NCBI RefSeq assembly: GCF_017086365.1
Contig: NZ_CP070969.1
Span: 2,976,001-3,040,000 of the forward strand
DNA: 64,000 bases
Source of the DNA: Paenibacillus tianjinensis
GTDB taxonomy: Bacteria > Bacillota > Bacilli > Paenibacillales > Paenibacillaceae
Reading direction: 5' to 3'
The notes under the pieces were generated by a model. The model saw nothing but the letters and a program-made list of their open reading frames with translations, was not told where the DNA came from and searched no databases. The position numbers and the translations under genes are program-made. This document shows positions 19,169-28,261 of this stretch, piece after piece; the stretch's first letter is position 1, and every line of letters begins with the position of its first letter.

Positions 19169-19804
19169 TTGAGCGTCCAGTTGCTTCTAAGTTATATTTT
19201 CTTGGGTTTAACATTAGCTGCGCCCATGGGGCCGGTAAATTCTGCACGTTTAGACAAGGGAATTAAGAATGGATTCTGGAATGCGTGGAGTGTCGGGGCC
19301 GGTTCGATGATCGCTGACGGCATATTTATGCTGCTTATTTATCTTGGAATGGTCCGGTTTCTGAATATGCCAGAAATTCAAATTTTTTTATGGCTTTTTG
19401 GAGGATTAGTACTGGTCTATTCCGGGGTGGAGAGTATTAGCACTGCTAACAAAGTTGATATTCAAGCCACTATGCGCAATAAAGAGTCGTTAACCAAAAG
19501 CTTTATGACCGGTTTTATGGTGTCGATTACAAGCCCGTTGTCTATTTTGTTTTGGCTTGGCATCTATGGCTCCATTTTGGCAAAAACCGCTTCGGCTTAT
19601 GGTACCGCACACCTGTTCATTTACAGCAGTATGATATTCTTTGGGCTGGCGCTCTGGGATCTGACTGTAGCTTCTCTGACAACGGGGCTGCGCCGTTATT
19701 TGAACGATCATATGCTAAAGTGGGTTTCATTGATTTCAGGCATCTCTCTGATCGGATTCGGGGTCTATTTCTGTATACAGGGGATTAAAGCGCTGGCAGG
19801 TTAA
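19169..19804 (+). CDS. LysE/RhtB-family exporter
   Basis: A 211-residue protein with about six membrane helices. It has the LysE signature region near the N-terminus (LGLTLAAPMGPVNSARLDKG) and ITSPLSILFWLGIYG later. The family exports amino acids or related small molecules. It starts at TTG 19169, with GGGGGAG nine bases upstream. It is probably monocistronic, and the substrate is unknown. Confidence 0.85.
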   Translation: MSVQLLLSYIFLGLTLAAPMGPVNSARLDKGIKNGFWNAWSVGAGSMIADGIFMLLIYLGMVRFLNMPEIQIFLWLFGGLVLVYSGVESISTANKVDIQATMRNKESLTKSFMTGFMVSITSPLSILFWLGIYGSILAKTASAYGTAHLFIYSSMIFFGLALWDLTVASLTTGLRRYLNDHMLKWVSLISGISLIGFGVYFCIQGIKALAG

Positions 19805-19926
19805 ACAATGCTGGATTATACGATTACATAAAGGATTGTGAATTTCTTGCATAAGCTGGGCGTTATAATGGAAAACTTCTGTAGTGTGAATCAACAGATT
19901 GATTCGATTTCTTAGGAGGTTACACG

Positions 19927-20115
19927 ATGACAACTCAGGATCCGCAAGAGCTTCTTAAGCTTAAGCATGAGCAGGATGACGAAAAAAGGCAGTTCACAAA
20001 CTTTGCCCGGGCTGTCTCCGCCCACGGTGAAGTAGAAGCAGGTCAGGAAAACAGTAATGACCGGCTGCCTGATGATCAAAACCGTATGAAATCCGTGGAG
20101 AACAGACAAATTTAA
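19927..20115 (+). CDS. small hydrophilic protein, 62 aa, hypothetical
   Basis: A very hydrophilic, probably disordered 62-residue protein rich in Gln, Glu, Asp and Asn (ELLKLKHEQDDEKRQF). It starts at ATG 19927 behind TTAGGAGGTT and is followed immediately by a perfect terminator, so it is a well-delimited gene. A -10-like TATAAT lies at 19864-19869. I do not recognise the family. The composition recalls small spore or dehydration-related proteins, but there is no diagnostic motif. Confidence 0.7.
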   Translation: MTTQDPQELLKLKHEQDDEKRQFTNFARAVSAHGEVEAGQENSNDRLPDDQNRMKSVENRQI

Positions 20116-20126
20116 GGAATACAATT

Positions 20127-20154
20127 AAGCCGATCCCCCAAAGGATCGGCTTTT
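20127..20154 (+). terminator. terminator
   Basis: AAGCCGATCC and GGATCGGCTT form a perfect 10-bp stem around CCCAAA, followed by TTTT. Confidence 0.85.
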
Positions 20155-20231
20155 AAAGGTTAAACCCCATACATAATAAGGAGTTCATAGGATCAAATTA
20201 ACATTAACTCAAGTGAACGGGGGATGCTGCA

Positions 20232-20471
20232 TTGATTTTTCTTGGCATTTTCATTCTAGCGATTATGGGGACAATGCTGGTGGTGTTCCTTGACGTATTA
20301 GTATATCGTTTTTCATTCCAATCTGCATTGCTACACTTATACTTCATTCCTACTAATTCTTCATTTCGCTGGTTTCTTGGGGCTGCTCTCTTAACGGCTG
20401 GGGGGACCGACTTGAAAAACTCGGCTTTAATCAGGCGTTTAGTCTTCATGCTGTCGAGAAAAAGGGGGTGA
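20232..20471 (+). CDS. small membrane protein of the germinant-receptor operon (possible D subunit)
   Basis: A 79-residue protein with one strong hydrophobic helix at residues 2-24 (IFLGIFILAIMGTMLVVFLDV) and a weaker one around 45-60. It ends in a basic tail (RRLVFMLSRKRG). The TTG start at 20232 has GGGGGATG upstream. It sits 7 bp before the receptor B-subunit gene. Small two-helix D-subunit genes are known in several Bacillus ger operons and modulate receptor function. Position and topology fit, but I cannot confirm homology. Confidence 0.6.
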   Translation: MIFLGIFILAIMGTMLVVFLDVLVYRFSFQSALLHLYFIPTNSSFRWFLGAALLTAGGTDLKNSALIRRLVFMLSRKRG

Positions 20472-20478
20472 GACCTCA

Positions 20479-21573
20479 ATGAAGACAACCCGCCTTCAAC
20501 CCTTTCACACATTTACAATCATGACTGTCTTTCTGCTGGGTACCTCCATTATTTTTGGAACTCCCCGGTTGGTAGAGGACACATGGATTGTAGACCTCAT
20601 TACCCTTGTTCCTTCCTGCGCTTTATTCATGTTATATACCCGACTGTTAGTGGCTGGTAAGAGTAACGACCTATATTCGCTTTTATTTAAAATATGGGGA
20701 CGTTTACTGGGCCAGGTTCTTGTATTAGGTTATACCGTGTATTTTTTATATATCGCCTCCCGGAACATACGCGACATGATTGAGTTAGTCAAGACAACAC
20801 TTCTTGGGAGTACCCCTGAGGAATTGCTCATTCTCTTGTTCATTCTAGTCATTGCTTATGCTTCAGCCGGAGGACTATCTACGATTGGCCGTGTAGCCAT
20901 CCCTGTTTTGGGTATGGTTCTCTTTTTCTTTCTCCTGCTTGCGGTTTTTCTCGGTTTCAGTGGATCATTGGACACCGAACGCATTCTTCCGCTACTCTCC
21001 AAAGGGGTCTCACCTGTAATTAATGCTACATGGAGAAGCACGATATGGTTTCCCTACGGAGAAATTATCGTGTTTCTCGTATTTGTGAATGGACTCGGGA
21101 GCCCAAGACGATTTCGGAAACTGGGATTAGCCGCGATGATTTGCAGTTGCTTCGTGCTAACCTTCTCTAGCCTCCTGCAGATCTGTACACTCGGGAAGGA
21201 GAACATGAAATTCTCGGTCTTTGCATTATTGGACGCAGCAAGACAAATCAACATTGGCGACTTTATTACCCGTATGGATGCGCTGGTGGCGTTTATTATC
21301 TTCTTTAGTGTTCTTGTAAAATGTTCGATCTTTTTATACGCTGGCACGAAGGGTGCCGGTTTAGTATTTAAGAAAAGCTCTAGAAAGTTCACATTACCAT
21401 GTGCGTTCCTTATTGGCGGCTATTCCATTTTAGTTACGAACAATTATGGTGAACATATCGAGGAAGGTTTGGAACATGTCATCTACTGGTTGCATATACC
21501 GATGCAGCTGGCTATTCCGGCTGCTACTCTGCTTCTTGTCTGGATTCGTAACCTGAAGGGAGAAGAATTATGA
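20479..21573 (+). CDS. spore germinant receptor B subunit (GerAB/GerKB-type permease)
   Basis: A 364-residue protein with about ten membrane helices, of the APC-like endospore-germination permease family. Landmarks are the N-terminal FHTFTIMTVFLLGTSIIFG and the central WRSTIWFPYGEIIVFLVFV. In the spore inner membrane it forms the germinant-binding part of the receptor. The start ATG lies behind AAAGGGGGTGAG. It overlaps the A-subunit gene by 4 bp (ATGA), so the operon is coupled. The B-A-C order differs from the classical gerA order A-B-C. The germinant is unknown. Confidence 0.93.
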   Translation: MKTTRLQPFHTFTIMTVFLLGTSIIFGTPRLVEDTWIVDLITLVPSCALFMLYTRLLVAGKSNDLYSLLFKIWGRLLGQVLVLGYTVYFLYIASRNIRDMIELVKTTLLGSTPEELLILLFILVIAYASAGGLSTIGRVAIPVLGMVLFFFLLLAVFLGFSGSLDTERILPLLSKGVSPVINATWRSTIWFPYGEIIVFLVFVNGLGSPRRFRKLGLAAMICSCFVLTFSSLLQICTLGKENMKFSVFALLDAARQINIGDFITRMDALVAFIIFFSVLVKCSIFLYAGTKGAGLVFKKSSRKFTLPCAFLIGGYSILVTNNYGEHIEEGLEHVIYWLHIPMQLAIPAATLLLVWIRNLKGEEL

Positions 21574-22982
21574 CTACAGATGAAATAAAGCCAAGTACCG
21601 TAATTAATATGGAGTCTGTAAAAGAGGAAATCGAACGGCGTTTGGGAGGAACCTCTGATTTGGCATCCGTAACGGTTAGGATTTTTGGAGAAATAGGGGT
21701 GTTTAGCTATTTGACCTCAATGACAAATACTGCTTTTCTAATGGATAATGTAATAAAACCACTCACTCACGCTGCGAGCCCCGTGGATAAACTCCAAAAG
21801 AACCAGTGGCTTGATCGAATCCGAGAACAGTATTTGCCGGGTTTAACCATGGAGGCTTCCAATGACCCAGAGCATTTCACAGACTTAATAATGAAAGGTT
21901 ATGCCGCTTTATATCTCTCCGGTATGACAGAAGTGTTAATGATTGATATCAAGGAACTTGAAACACGCGCTGTTACGGAGCCGACTACACAGAGTGTAGC
22001 CATTGGCCCTAAGGATGGGTTCACCGAAGCAGCGGATACGAATATCAGCTTAATCCGGAGGAAGATTCAGAACCCAAACCTGCGCTTTGAGAAATATGAA
22101 CTTGGCGAGATGACAAAGACGTCTATTTACCTCTCCTATGTAGATGACTTAGTTGAAAAGGACGTCTTGAATCAAATCCGCGATAAAATTCAAGAGCGAA
22201 AAATGGACAGTCTGTTCGCTTCCAGTAACCTTGACACCCTGTTCCAGTCCAAAGAAATTTCGTTGTTTCCGACAGTCTATGCCAGTGAAAGGCCAGATAA
22301 TATTTGTAATGGTTTGATGGATAAGCGTGTCGCCATTATCGTTAACGGTAGTCCGTTCGTGCTAATGCTTCCCTCACTATTTAATGATTACTTCAGATCA
22401 CCTGAGGATGTCTACCAGTGGTTCTCCTTCGGTGTTTTTATCAGGTACCTGCGATATTTGTCCTTTCTGATCTCACTCTGTATGCCGGCGCTCTATATCT
22501 CAATCACTTGTTATCATCAGGAGCTGATTCCGACCCTGCTGCTCACGAGCATAGCCGCCCAGCGGCAAGGAATTCCATTCCCGGTTGTTTTTGAGGTTTT
22601 GGTGCTCGAGATCACATTTGAGATCCTTAGAGAAGCCGGAACCCGCATGCCGCGCATTATCGGACAATCCATCTCGATTGCAGGCGCGCTGGTACTTGGA
22701 CAAGCTGCTGTTTTGGCGGGATTTGTATCAAATGTCAGCTTAATCGTTGTTTCGTTAACGGTTATTTCAGGCTTTGTATCCCCAATCTACAGCTTTGGTG
22801 CAAGAATACGTTTATTCCGATACGGGCTTATCGTACTCGGTTCCATCCTTGGTTTGTTTGGCGTCTTCCTTTCAGGTGCGTTTTTGTTGATTCACTTATC
22901 GCGTATCGAACCTTTCGGGATACCCTATCTAACATCCAGTCTTACGAAGCGCGCAAAAAAGGGGGAGCGAAATGCTGCGTAA
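21570..22982 (+). CDS. spore germinant receptor A subunit (GerAA/GerKA-type)
   Basis: A 470-residue protein. It has a soluble N-terminal half followed by a membrane half with about five helices, starting near YLRYLSFLISLCMPALYISI. Diagnostic segments include DGFTEAADTNISLIRRKI and LLTSIAAQRQGIPFP. The ATGA overlap with the B gene and an 11-bp overlap with the C gene show tight coupling. The protein is expected in the spore inner membrane of the forespore. The intact length argues for a working receptor. Confidence 0.95.
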   Translation: MTTDEIKPSTVINMESVKEEIERRLGGTSDLASVTVRIFGEIGVFSYLTSMTNTAFLMDNVIKPLTHAASPVDKLQKNQWLDRIREQYLPGLTMEASNDPEHFTDLIMKGYAALYLSGMTEVLMIDIKELETRAVTEPTTQSVAIGPKDGFTEAADTNISLIRRKIQNPNLRFEKYELGEMTKTSIYLSYVDDLVEKDVLNQIRDKIQERKMDSLFASSNLDTLFQSKEISLFPTVYASERPDNICNGLMDKRVAIIVNGSPFVLMLPSLFNDYFRSPEDVYQWFSFGVFIRYLRYLSFLISLCMPALYISITCYHQELIPTLLLTSIAAQRQGIPFPVVFEVLVLEITFEILREAGTRMPRIIGQSISIAGALVLGQAAVLAGFVSNVSLIVVSLTVISGFVSPIYSFGARIRLFRYGLIVLGSILGLFGVFLSGAFLLIHLSRIEPFGIPYLTSSLTKRAKKGERNAA

Positions 22983-24180
22983 AGGTTTAATTCTAGTTAT
23001 GGCGGCTATCCTATGTCTGCTTCAAAGCGGCTGCTGGGATTGGGTGGAGGTGAACCAGTCCTCGATGTTAACCGGAATGGCGATTGAGCCTGGGAAGAAT
23101 GGAATGTTAAAGCTCACCATGGAAGTGTTAAATCCCGCCGAGGCGCAAAGAGTACAAAACGGCAGTGGAGGGCCGCCTACACTACTATATACCATGGAAG
23201 GAAAATCAATCAGTGAAGCATCTTCCCGGATGAATGAGATGGTTGAACGTAAAATCATCTTCTCTCATATTCATATGGTTATCATTGATGCAAGCATTGC
23301 GCGGAAGGGATTAGATCAGATTATTGATGTTCTTCAGCGATCCCGCTTCGTGCGCGAGGACGTGCTGTTACTCATTGCCAAAGATACACCGGCATCAGAT
23401 GTACTGAAGATCATGTACCCAAGTGGTCAATATGCGAGCTGGAAACTCAGAATGCAGATCATTCATTTTTACCGTTCTTGGGGCGGCACTCCGAAAAGTA
23501 CATTGTATAACTATACAGATGCAATGTTGAATGAAGGAAGGGAGCCTGTTCTCGCAGCAATTTCTGTAGAAGGGGACGTCAACAATAGCGACAACAGCAA
23601 AGCTACAACGTCATCTATTCCTAAAGCAATCGTCAAATGTGCAGGTTCCGCCGTGTTCAGAGGCGACAAGCTCATGGGTTTCCTTTCGGTGCCAGATACA
23701 AGATTGTTAAACCTGATTAGAGATAAAATTACAGGAACGAGTTTTGCATTTCCGGCTGATAACAAGCAAGGTATCGCAACGATTCGGATGAACCCGATAC
23801 ACACAGCCATGGATGTAACATTGAATAACGGGCGCCCGCATGTGAAATTATCCATTGCAGGAGAAGGCCATGTGAGCAGCATTGATACAGATTTGCCACT
23901 TGATACTGCGGCAGGGTATCGACGACTGGAACAGCTGGAGTCTAATTACCTGAACGAACAGGTTAAGTCCACTATTAGCCGTGTACAAAAAAAGTTTGGT
24001 GTGGACATTTTTGGATTCGGTGAATATATGAACCGGCATCACAATTCCCAGTATAAGCTTGCAAAGAAAGATTGGAACGGTCATTTTAAAGAAGCTGAAA
24101 TCGAGGTTTCCAGCAGAATTTCCATTTCCCGGTCAGACTTGAAAACTAAGAGGTTAAACAAACCGGATGCCGGGCAGTGA
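22972..24180 (+). CDS. spore germinant receptor C subunit (GerAC-type lipoprotein)
   Basis: A 402-residue lipoprotein. The signal peptide ends in the lipobox LQSGC with the modified Cys at 22, followed by WDWVEV, the typical GerAC start. A GerAC domain with VERKIIFSHIHMVIID and a C-terminal domain with FGFGEYMNRHH follow. It overlaps the A gene by 11 bp and ends at a terminator. It anchors on the outer face of the spore inner membrane after diacylglyceryl transfer by Lgt. Confidence 0.94.
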   Translation: MLRKGLILVMAAILCLLQSGCWDWVEVNQSSMLTGMAIEPGKNGMLKLTMEVLNPAEAQRVQNGSGGPPTLLYTMEGKSISEASSRMNEMVERKIIFSHIHMVIIDASIARKGLDQIIDVLQRSRFVREDVLLLIAKDTPASDVLKIMYPSGQYASWKLRMQIIHFYRSWGGTPKSTLYNYTDAMLNEGREPVLAAISVEGDVNNSDNSKATTSSIPKAIVKCAGSAVFRGDKLMGFLSVPDTRLLNLIRDKITGTSFAFPADNKQGIATIRMNPIHTAMDVTLNNGRPHVKLSIAGEGHVSSIDTDLPLDTAAGYRRLEQLESNYLNEQVKSTISRVQKKFGVDIFGFGEYMNRHHNSQYKLAKKDWNGHFKEAEIEVSSRISISRSDLKTKRLNKPDAGQ

Positions 24181-24231
24181 ACTTGACCAATTTGTACGGG
24201 AATACAAGTTATCTTAATGAGATTACGAAAA

Positions 24232-24282
24232 TAAAAGCGATAAGAAAGCCCTTACCGGGCTTACCTATCGCTTTTATTCTTA
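24232..24282. terminator. terminator between the ger operon and the convergent oxidoreductase
   Basis: AAAAGCGATA pairs with TATCGCTTTT, with inner AAAGCCC and GGGCTT also paired, and T-rich flanks on both sides. Confidence 0.85.
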
Positions 24283-24310
24283 GAAAGGGAAACGTTATCC
24301 TGATCACCGT

Positions 24311-25528
24311 CTAGCTTCCTACAAGAGGTCTGCTTTGCAGGTAGATTTCCAAATCCGGGCTGGATCCGGTTAGGATCTTGTCCGAAACAACTTTGGCTAA
24401 AACTCCGTTATATACGGTTCCGTTATCTCCATAAGCCATCAGGATATAACAATGAGGATAGGTCTCGTATTGGCCGATGACAGGCAGTCCGTCATGTGTT
24501 CCTCCGTAAAAGGCTCCTAAAAAGTATTCCGGTATGGCCTGAATGTCCGGGAATAGATTGTTAAACGCGCGAAGGAGCTTGTCCTTGCTTGCAAGGATTT
24601 TAGCATCCCTTGTTTCAGCGTAAGTTGTATCCTTATCCATTCCTCCAATAATAACCCGATTGTCAGCGGTCGTACGCATATATACATAAGGGCGTGCTGT
24701 TTCCCATATCAAGGTTCTTTTATGCCAGCTTGAAAAATCGGTGATTGGCTTCGTAATAACGGCATAGGAGCTTGACAGCGTAGCATTTTTTTCGGTTTTG
24801 AAGTCGCTGTCTTCATAACCGGCTGCGATGATGACATGTCTGGCCCGTATTACTCGCTTGTCTTTGGTGTAAAACAGGGCATAATCCTGTTCGAAACGCC
24901 TGCCTGTTATTTCCGTATTTTCATAAATCAATCCGCCCTGTGACTTTACTTTCTCAAGAAGCCCGTAAACAAATTTAAGCGGATTCATCTCTGCATCGTC
25001 ATGATAGTACAGTGCTGCTTCTTTTTGAAAAGGATAATGACCCGATATCCGCTGAGCATCCCAGAGATCTACTTTAAACCCGTATTTCCTAAGAAGAGCA
25101 TGTTCTTCGGTTAATTCAGAAATATCCTCCTTGGAGCTTGCGTAATACAGGCTGTCCCGTCTTATAAAATCCGGATCAAGGGGTAATTGACGGCTTACCC
25201 GCTCAATGTCGGTAATAGACTGCTCACATAGTTTTAGATGACGCGCAGCCACCTCTTCACCAAAAGAGTGGCTCAGTGATACAAAACTTTTTTCTCCGGC
25301 ATATTGAATCAAAGCGGTATTGCTGCTGGTACTGCCTTCTCCGGCTCTTCTTTTGTCGACTACAACGACGGTCATCCCTTGTTCACAAAGGATTTTTGCA
25401 CACTGGGCGCCTGAACTTCCCGCACCAATGATTAGTACATCACAGGATATATCTTCTTCGAGCTTCGGATACGAAGGGGGGGTAACAACCGTTGTCGGCC
25501 AGTACAATTTTCCACTTTGCAGGTCCAT
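24311..25528 (-). CDS. FAD-dependent oxidoreductase (DAO family, glycine/gamma-glutamylputrescine oxidase-like)
   Basis: A 405-residue flavoprotein. The FAD Rossmann motif DVLIIGAGSSGAQCAKILCE lies at about residues 30-49. The ATG motif region HVIIAAGYE and the C-terminal FAD-binding HDGLPVIGQYETYPHCYILMAY are also present. The family oxidises amines or amino acids and transfers electrons to oxygen or an acceptor. Start ATG 25528 lies behind GGGAGAGG. It is convergent with the ger operon and divergent from a GNAT-like acyltransferase gene. The substrate is not readable from sequence. Confidence 0.85.
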   Translation of the reverse strand: MDLQSGKLYWPTTVVTPPSYPKLEEDISCDVLIIGAGSSGAQCAKILCEQGMTVVVVDKRRAGEGSTSSNTALIQYAGEKSFVSLSHSFGEEVAARHLKLCEQSITDIERVSRQLPLDPDFIRRDSLYYASSKEDISELTEEHALLRKYGFKVDLWDAQRISGHYPFQKEAALYYHDDAEMNPLKFVYGLLEKVKSQGGLIYENTEITGRRFEQDYALFYTKDKRVIRARHVIIAAGYEDSDFKTEKNATLSSSYAVITKPITDFSSWHKRTLIWETARPYVYMRTTADNRVIIGGMDKDTTYAETRDAKILASKDKLLRAFNNLFPDIQAIPEYFLGAFYGGTHDGLPVIGQYETYPHCYILMAYGDNGTVYNGVLAKVVSDKILTGSSPDLEIYLQSRPLVGS

Positions 25529-25682
25529 ATCAAGCCTCTCCCTTATTCATATTTCGAGTCTTAGTATGGACACTTTTCTGTGACTCGATGCAGAACATTC
25601 ATAACAGAGAGATATTACTACGGAAAACATATATAATGATGGGTGAGGTTACCGGCTAAATGATCACTAAAGGAGAATATAG

Positions 25683-26504
25683 ATGACGACTTTAAAAGAA
25701 GTGTGTGAACGTATTAGTTTACCGGATCCAATGAAAAGAAAAGTGCTTGAATGTGCAGGCGAATTCGATGAGAGAACAACAGAGTCACTTTCTGCCACCC
25801 TCTATGATCCATCATCCTGGGAAAAAGAAATTAAAGAAATAGCCGGGGTTCTAGGAGAGGATCCGGATGGGAGCAAAATGCTCACCTTTATGCTCCAGAG
25901 GGCAGCAGATTCTCATAAGGAGTACGAAAAAAGAGGAATAAGCGAGCGCATTTTTACAGTTACGATGAAGTTTTGTACCCGTTTCATAGAGGAACATTAC
26001 AAGCTGTACGGAACTTATGCATTCACCTGGGCTTGGTGGTTTCCAAGACAGATTTCACTTCGCGAATTCCGGATTGGTGCTCTAGAATATGAAATGATCG
26101 AGCAGGAAGAACAGAAATTAATAAACATACATATCCCCTCAGATGCGGATTTGGGGAGGGAGAGTTTGCGGAAGTCCTATGAGGAAGCCAGAGGATTTTT
26201 CGCCGAATACTATCCGGAGTATAGTCAGTCGGATATGGTATGTGATTCCTGGCTGCTATCTCCTGTCCTGACTACATTGTTACCTGAGAACTCCAATATA
26301 GTGAACTTTCAAAAGGCATTCGAATTAACACATGTAGATCATTCTAATGACAGCTCTATCAGATGGGTATATGGAAGAACTGATCTTCCAATACAAGAAC
26401 AACCGGAACATACATCCTTACAGAAAAAAATCAAAACCTATCTGTTGGGTGGCGGCAGCATTGGCGCAGCCAAAGGAAGACTGCAGGAAGAACCCTGGAC
26501 ATAA
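25683..26504 (+). CDS. NAT_N/GNAT_C-type acyltransferase domain protein
   Basis: A 273-residue soluble protein. The arrangement of an N-terminal helical part and a C-terminal acyltransferase-like part (TYAFTWAWWFPRQISLREFR, then LINIHIPSDADL and DMVCDSWLLSPVL) resembles the acyltransferase proteins annotated with NAT_N and GNAT_C domains. The reaction and substrate are unknown. Start ATG 25683 has AAAGGAGAA upstream. It is convergent with the ferritin-like gene, only 17 bp away. Confidence is moderate because the family is recognised from overall pattern rather than a catalytic motif. Confidence 0.65.
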   Translation: MTTLKEVCERISLPDPMKRKVLECAGEFDERTTESLSATLYDPSSWEKEIKEIAGVLGEDPDGSKMLTFMLQRAADSHKEYEKRGISERIFTVTMKFCTRFIEEHYKLYGTYAFTWAWWFPRQISLREFRIGALEYEMIEQEEQKLINIHIPSDADLGRESLRKSYEEARGFFAEYYPEYSQSDMVCDSWLLSPVLTTLLPENSNIVNFQKAFELTHVDHSNDSSIRWVYGRTDLPIQEQPEHTSLQKKIKTYLLGGGSIGAAKGRLQEEPWT

Positions 26505-26521
26505 ATGGAAGTTTAAGTGAA

Positions 26522-27001
26522 TCACCACTGATTTCCAGCTAAGTTCTGTAGCAACAGATTATTATACTTTGCCGCATGCTTTTGTTCATCGAGAATAATA
26601 CCATACAAAGTGTCCTTATAAACGCCATAAGGTAGGCCGAACCAGATCTTCCGATACTTTTCTACTGCAGACAATTCACCTTGAAAAGCTTTTTGCAACC
26701 CTGCAATATACGAATGAACATGTTCTGGAACTTCGTTGCTAACTCCTGTCACTTCATGTCCAGTTAATTCTCTGTACATTTGCCGAAACATTTGATTATG
26801 CCCTCGTTCATCGTTCCGAATAGAGGTAATAACTCCAGCTTGTTTCTGGTTAGGTGTGAGACGAATAAGCTCGTCATAAAAAAGTTCATCATTTCGTTCC
26901 CCTTGAACTGATGTCCTCATTAATTCAAGCGCGTCTTGCGTTGAGGTTGCCCAAACAGGAACGAATTGCGGTCTGAACCAATACGGATAAATCATATTCA
27001 T
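26522..27001 (-). CDS. ferritin-like/rubrerythrin-type di-iron protein
   Basis: A 159-residue four-helix protein. Likely di-iron ligands are Glu35 (QGERND), Glu65 and His68 (NDERGHNQ), Glu109 or Glu114 (GELSAVEKY), and Glu139 and His142 (DEQKHAAKY). This ExxH spacing is the ferritin-like signature. An aromatic N-terminal extension (MNMIYPYWFRPQFVPVW) may locate it. Start ATG 27001 lies behind GGAGGG. Such proteins detoxify peroxide or sequester iron, and some are spore-associated. The precise function is unknown. Confidence 0.8.
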   Translation of the reverse strand: MNMIYPYWFRPQFVPVWATSTQDALELMRTSVQGERNDELFYDELIRLTPNQKQAGVITSIRNDERGHNQMFRQMYRELTGHEVTGVSNEVPEHVHSYIAGLQKAFQGELSAVEKYRKIWFGLPYGVYKDTLYGIILDEQKHAAKYNNLLLQNLAGNQW

Positions 27002-27168
27002 GAGCGTAGCCCTCCGATAATGTAAGTAATTTCACTCTCAATTATATGCACAAGAGCCTAGTGTGTGATTAATTCTGGGTTTCGGTTGATTTATCATATT
27101 TGAGGCTATCTGCTTCATTGCCTATAATGAAGGTACCCCCTTCGGGGAGATCGTTAAGGGAGGCCGCG

Positions 27169-28125
27169 ATGAACGAAAGCGCATTTGACGAACCATTATT
27201 TGCAAGCTTGAAGCCGGGCTTAACCTCGTTCTGTTACCGAATGCTAGGCTCCATGGACGATGCGGACGATGCCGTCCAGGAGACTAGTATTCGGGTCTGG
27301 CAGAGCTGGAGCACGTTCAGACAGGATTCCTCGTTCAAAACTTGGGTCTATCGAATTGCTTCCAATCTATGCTTGGACAAGCTGAGACAATCCAAACGCC
27401 GCGCGCTTCCCGTTGACCTGTTCGACGAGGCCGTCGCCATCGTCGAGCCGCGCGACACGTTGCCGAACTCTGCCTGGATCTGGCCGTCTCCCGACTTTGG
27501 GGGCAATCCGGAGGATCAGCTCGTCCGCAGAGATACCCTTAAACTGTGCTTCATCGCTCTCCTGCAGACCTTGCCTCCGCGGCAACGCGCGGTACTCATC
27601 TTGAAGGATGTATTTGAATGGTCCTCCAAGCAGATCGCGGAAACATTGGCGGTATCGCCGGCAGCGGTGAACAGCGCCTTGCAAAGAGCCCGGGAGTCGA
27701 TGGACCGGGCGCAGCTTCGCTCAGATGAGCTTAGCAGCATGGACGTTCACCCGGAGCAGCAACTGCTCTCCCGATATGTGGAGGCCTTCGAGCAATTCGA
27801 TATTGCTGCGCTCGTCGCGTTGTTCCACGAGGAAGGCTGCATGTCCATGCCGCCCTTCAAGATGTGGATCCGCGGCAAGGAAGATTTGTCCGCCTTCTAT
27901 TCGCTTACTCGCTGGCATTGCGAAGGTTCACGATTGGTGCCCATTACGGTGAACGGCGGTTATCCGGCGTTAGCCCAATATATGCCGGATAAAGAGGGCT
28001 CTGGCCTAGTACCCTGGGGCATCCATGTCATCGAAACCAAAGACAATCAAATCTTGCACGTTCAAAACTTCATTCACCCGCCATTATTTACGCGATTTGG
28101 GCTGCCTGAGCGAATAGACCAATGA
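27169..28125 (+). CDS. ECF sigma factor with C-terminal SnoaL-like domain (SigG/SigX5-type ECF)
   Basis: A 318-residue sigma-70 family protein. Region 2 contains FCYRMLGSMDDADDAVQETSI and WVYRIASNLCLDKLR. Region 4 contains LPPRQRAVLILKDVFEWSSK and SPAAVNSALQRAR. After residue 200 a SnoaL/NTF2-like domain (QFDIAALVALFHEEGCMSMP) replaces a partner anti-sigma factor, a known ECF subgroup. I chose ATG 27169 behind AAGGGAGG; the upstream extension lacks sigma character. It is more GC-rich than its neighbours. An ECF gene facing a small enzyme gene is a common layout, and a VOC gene with a matching 3' flank now lies 5.8 kb away. Confidence 0.92.
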   Translation: MNESAFDEPLFASLKPGLTSFCYRMLGSMDDADDAVQETSIRVWQSWSTFRQDSSFKTWVYRIASNLCLDKLRQSKRRALPVDLFDEAVAIVEPRDTLPNSAWIWPSPDFGGNPEDQLVRRDTLKLCFIALLQTLPPRQRAVLILKDVFEWSSKQIAETLAVSPAAVNSALQRARESMDRAQLRSDELSSMDVHPEQQLLSRYVEAFEQFDIAALVALFHEEGCMSMPPFKMWIRGKEDLSAFYSLTRWHCEGSRLVPITVNGGYPALAQYMPDKEGSGLVPWGIHVIETKDNQILHVQNFIHPPLFTRFGLPERIDQ

Positions 28126-28148
28126 ATCCTATACCGAACAAAACTAAT

Positions 28149-28235
28149 CATCACGAAGAAGACGCCGGAGAACATGCCCGGCGTCTTTCTTTTTGAACCC
28201 TAGTACGCTCCGTTAATCTTAACTTTGTGCCACAT
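28149..28235. repeat. 87-bp direct repeat, copy A (terminator plus remnant of a VOC gene 3' end)
   Basis: Nearly identical to 33845-33931, with about 8-10 differences in 87 bp and no gaps. It contains the hairpin AGACGCCGG..CCGGCGTCT followed by a T-rich stretch. It ends in the reverse complement of the last codons and stop of the VOC gene, although no VOC gene follows here. The two copies bracket the xylonate cassette in the same orientation. Confidence 0.85.
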
Positions 28236-28261
28236 TTTAGGGGGGCATTGAGGTGATGCTG

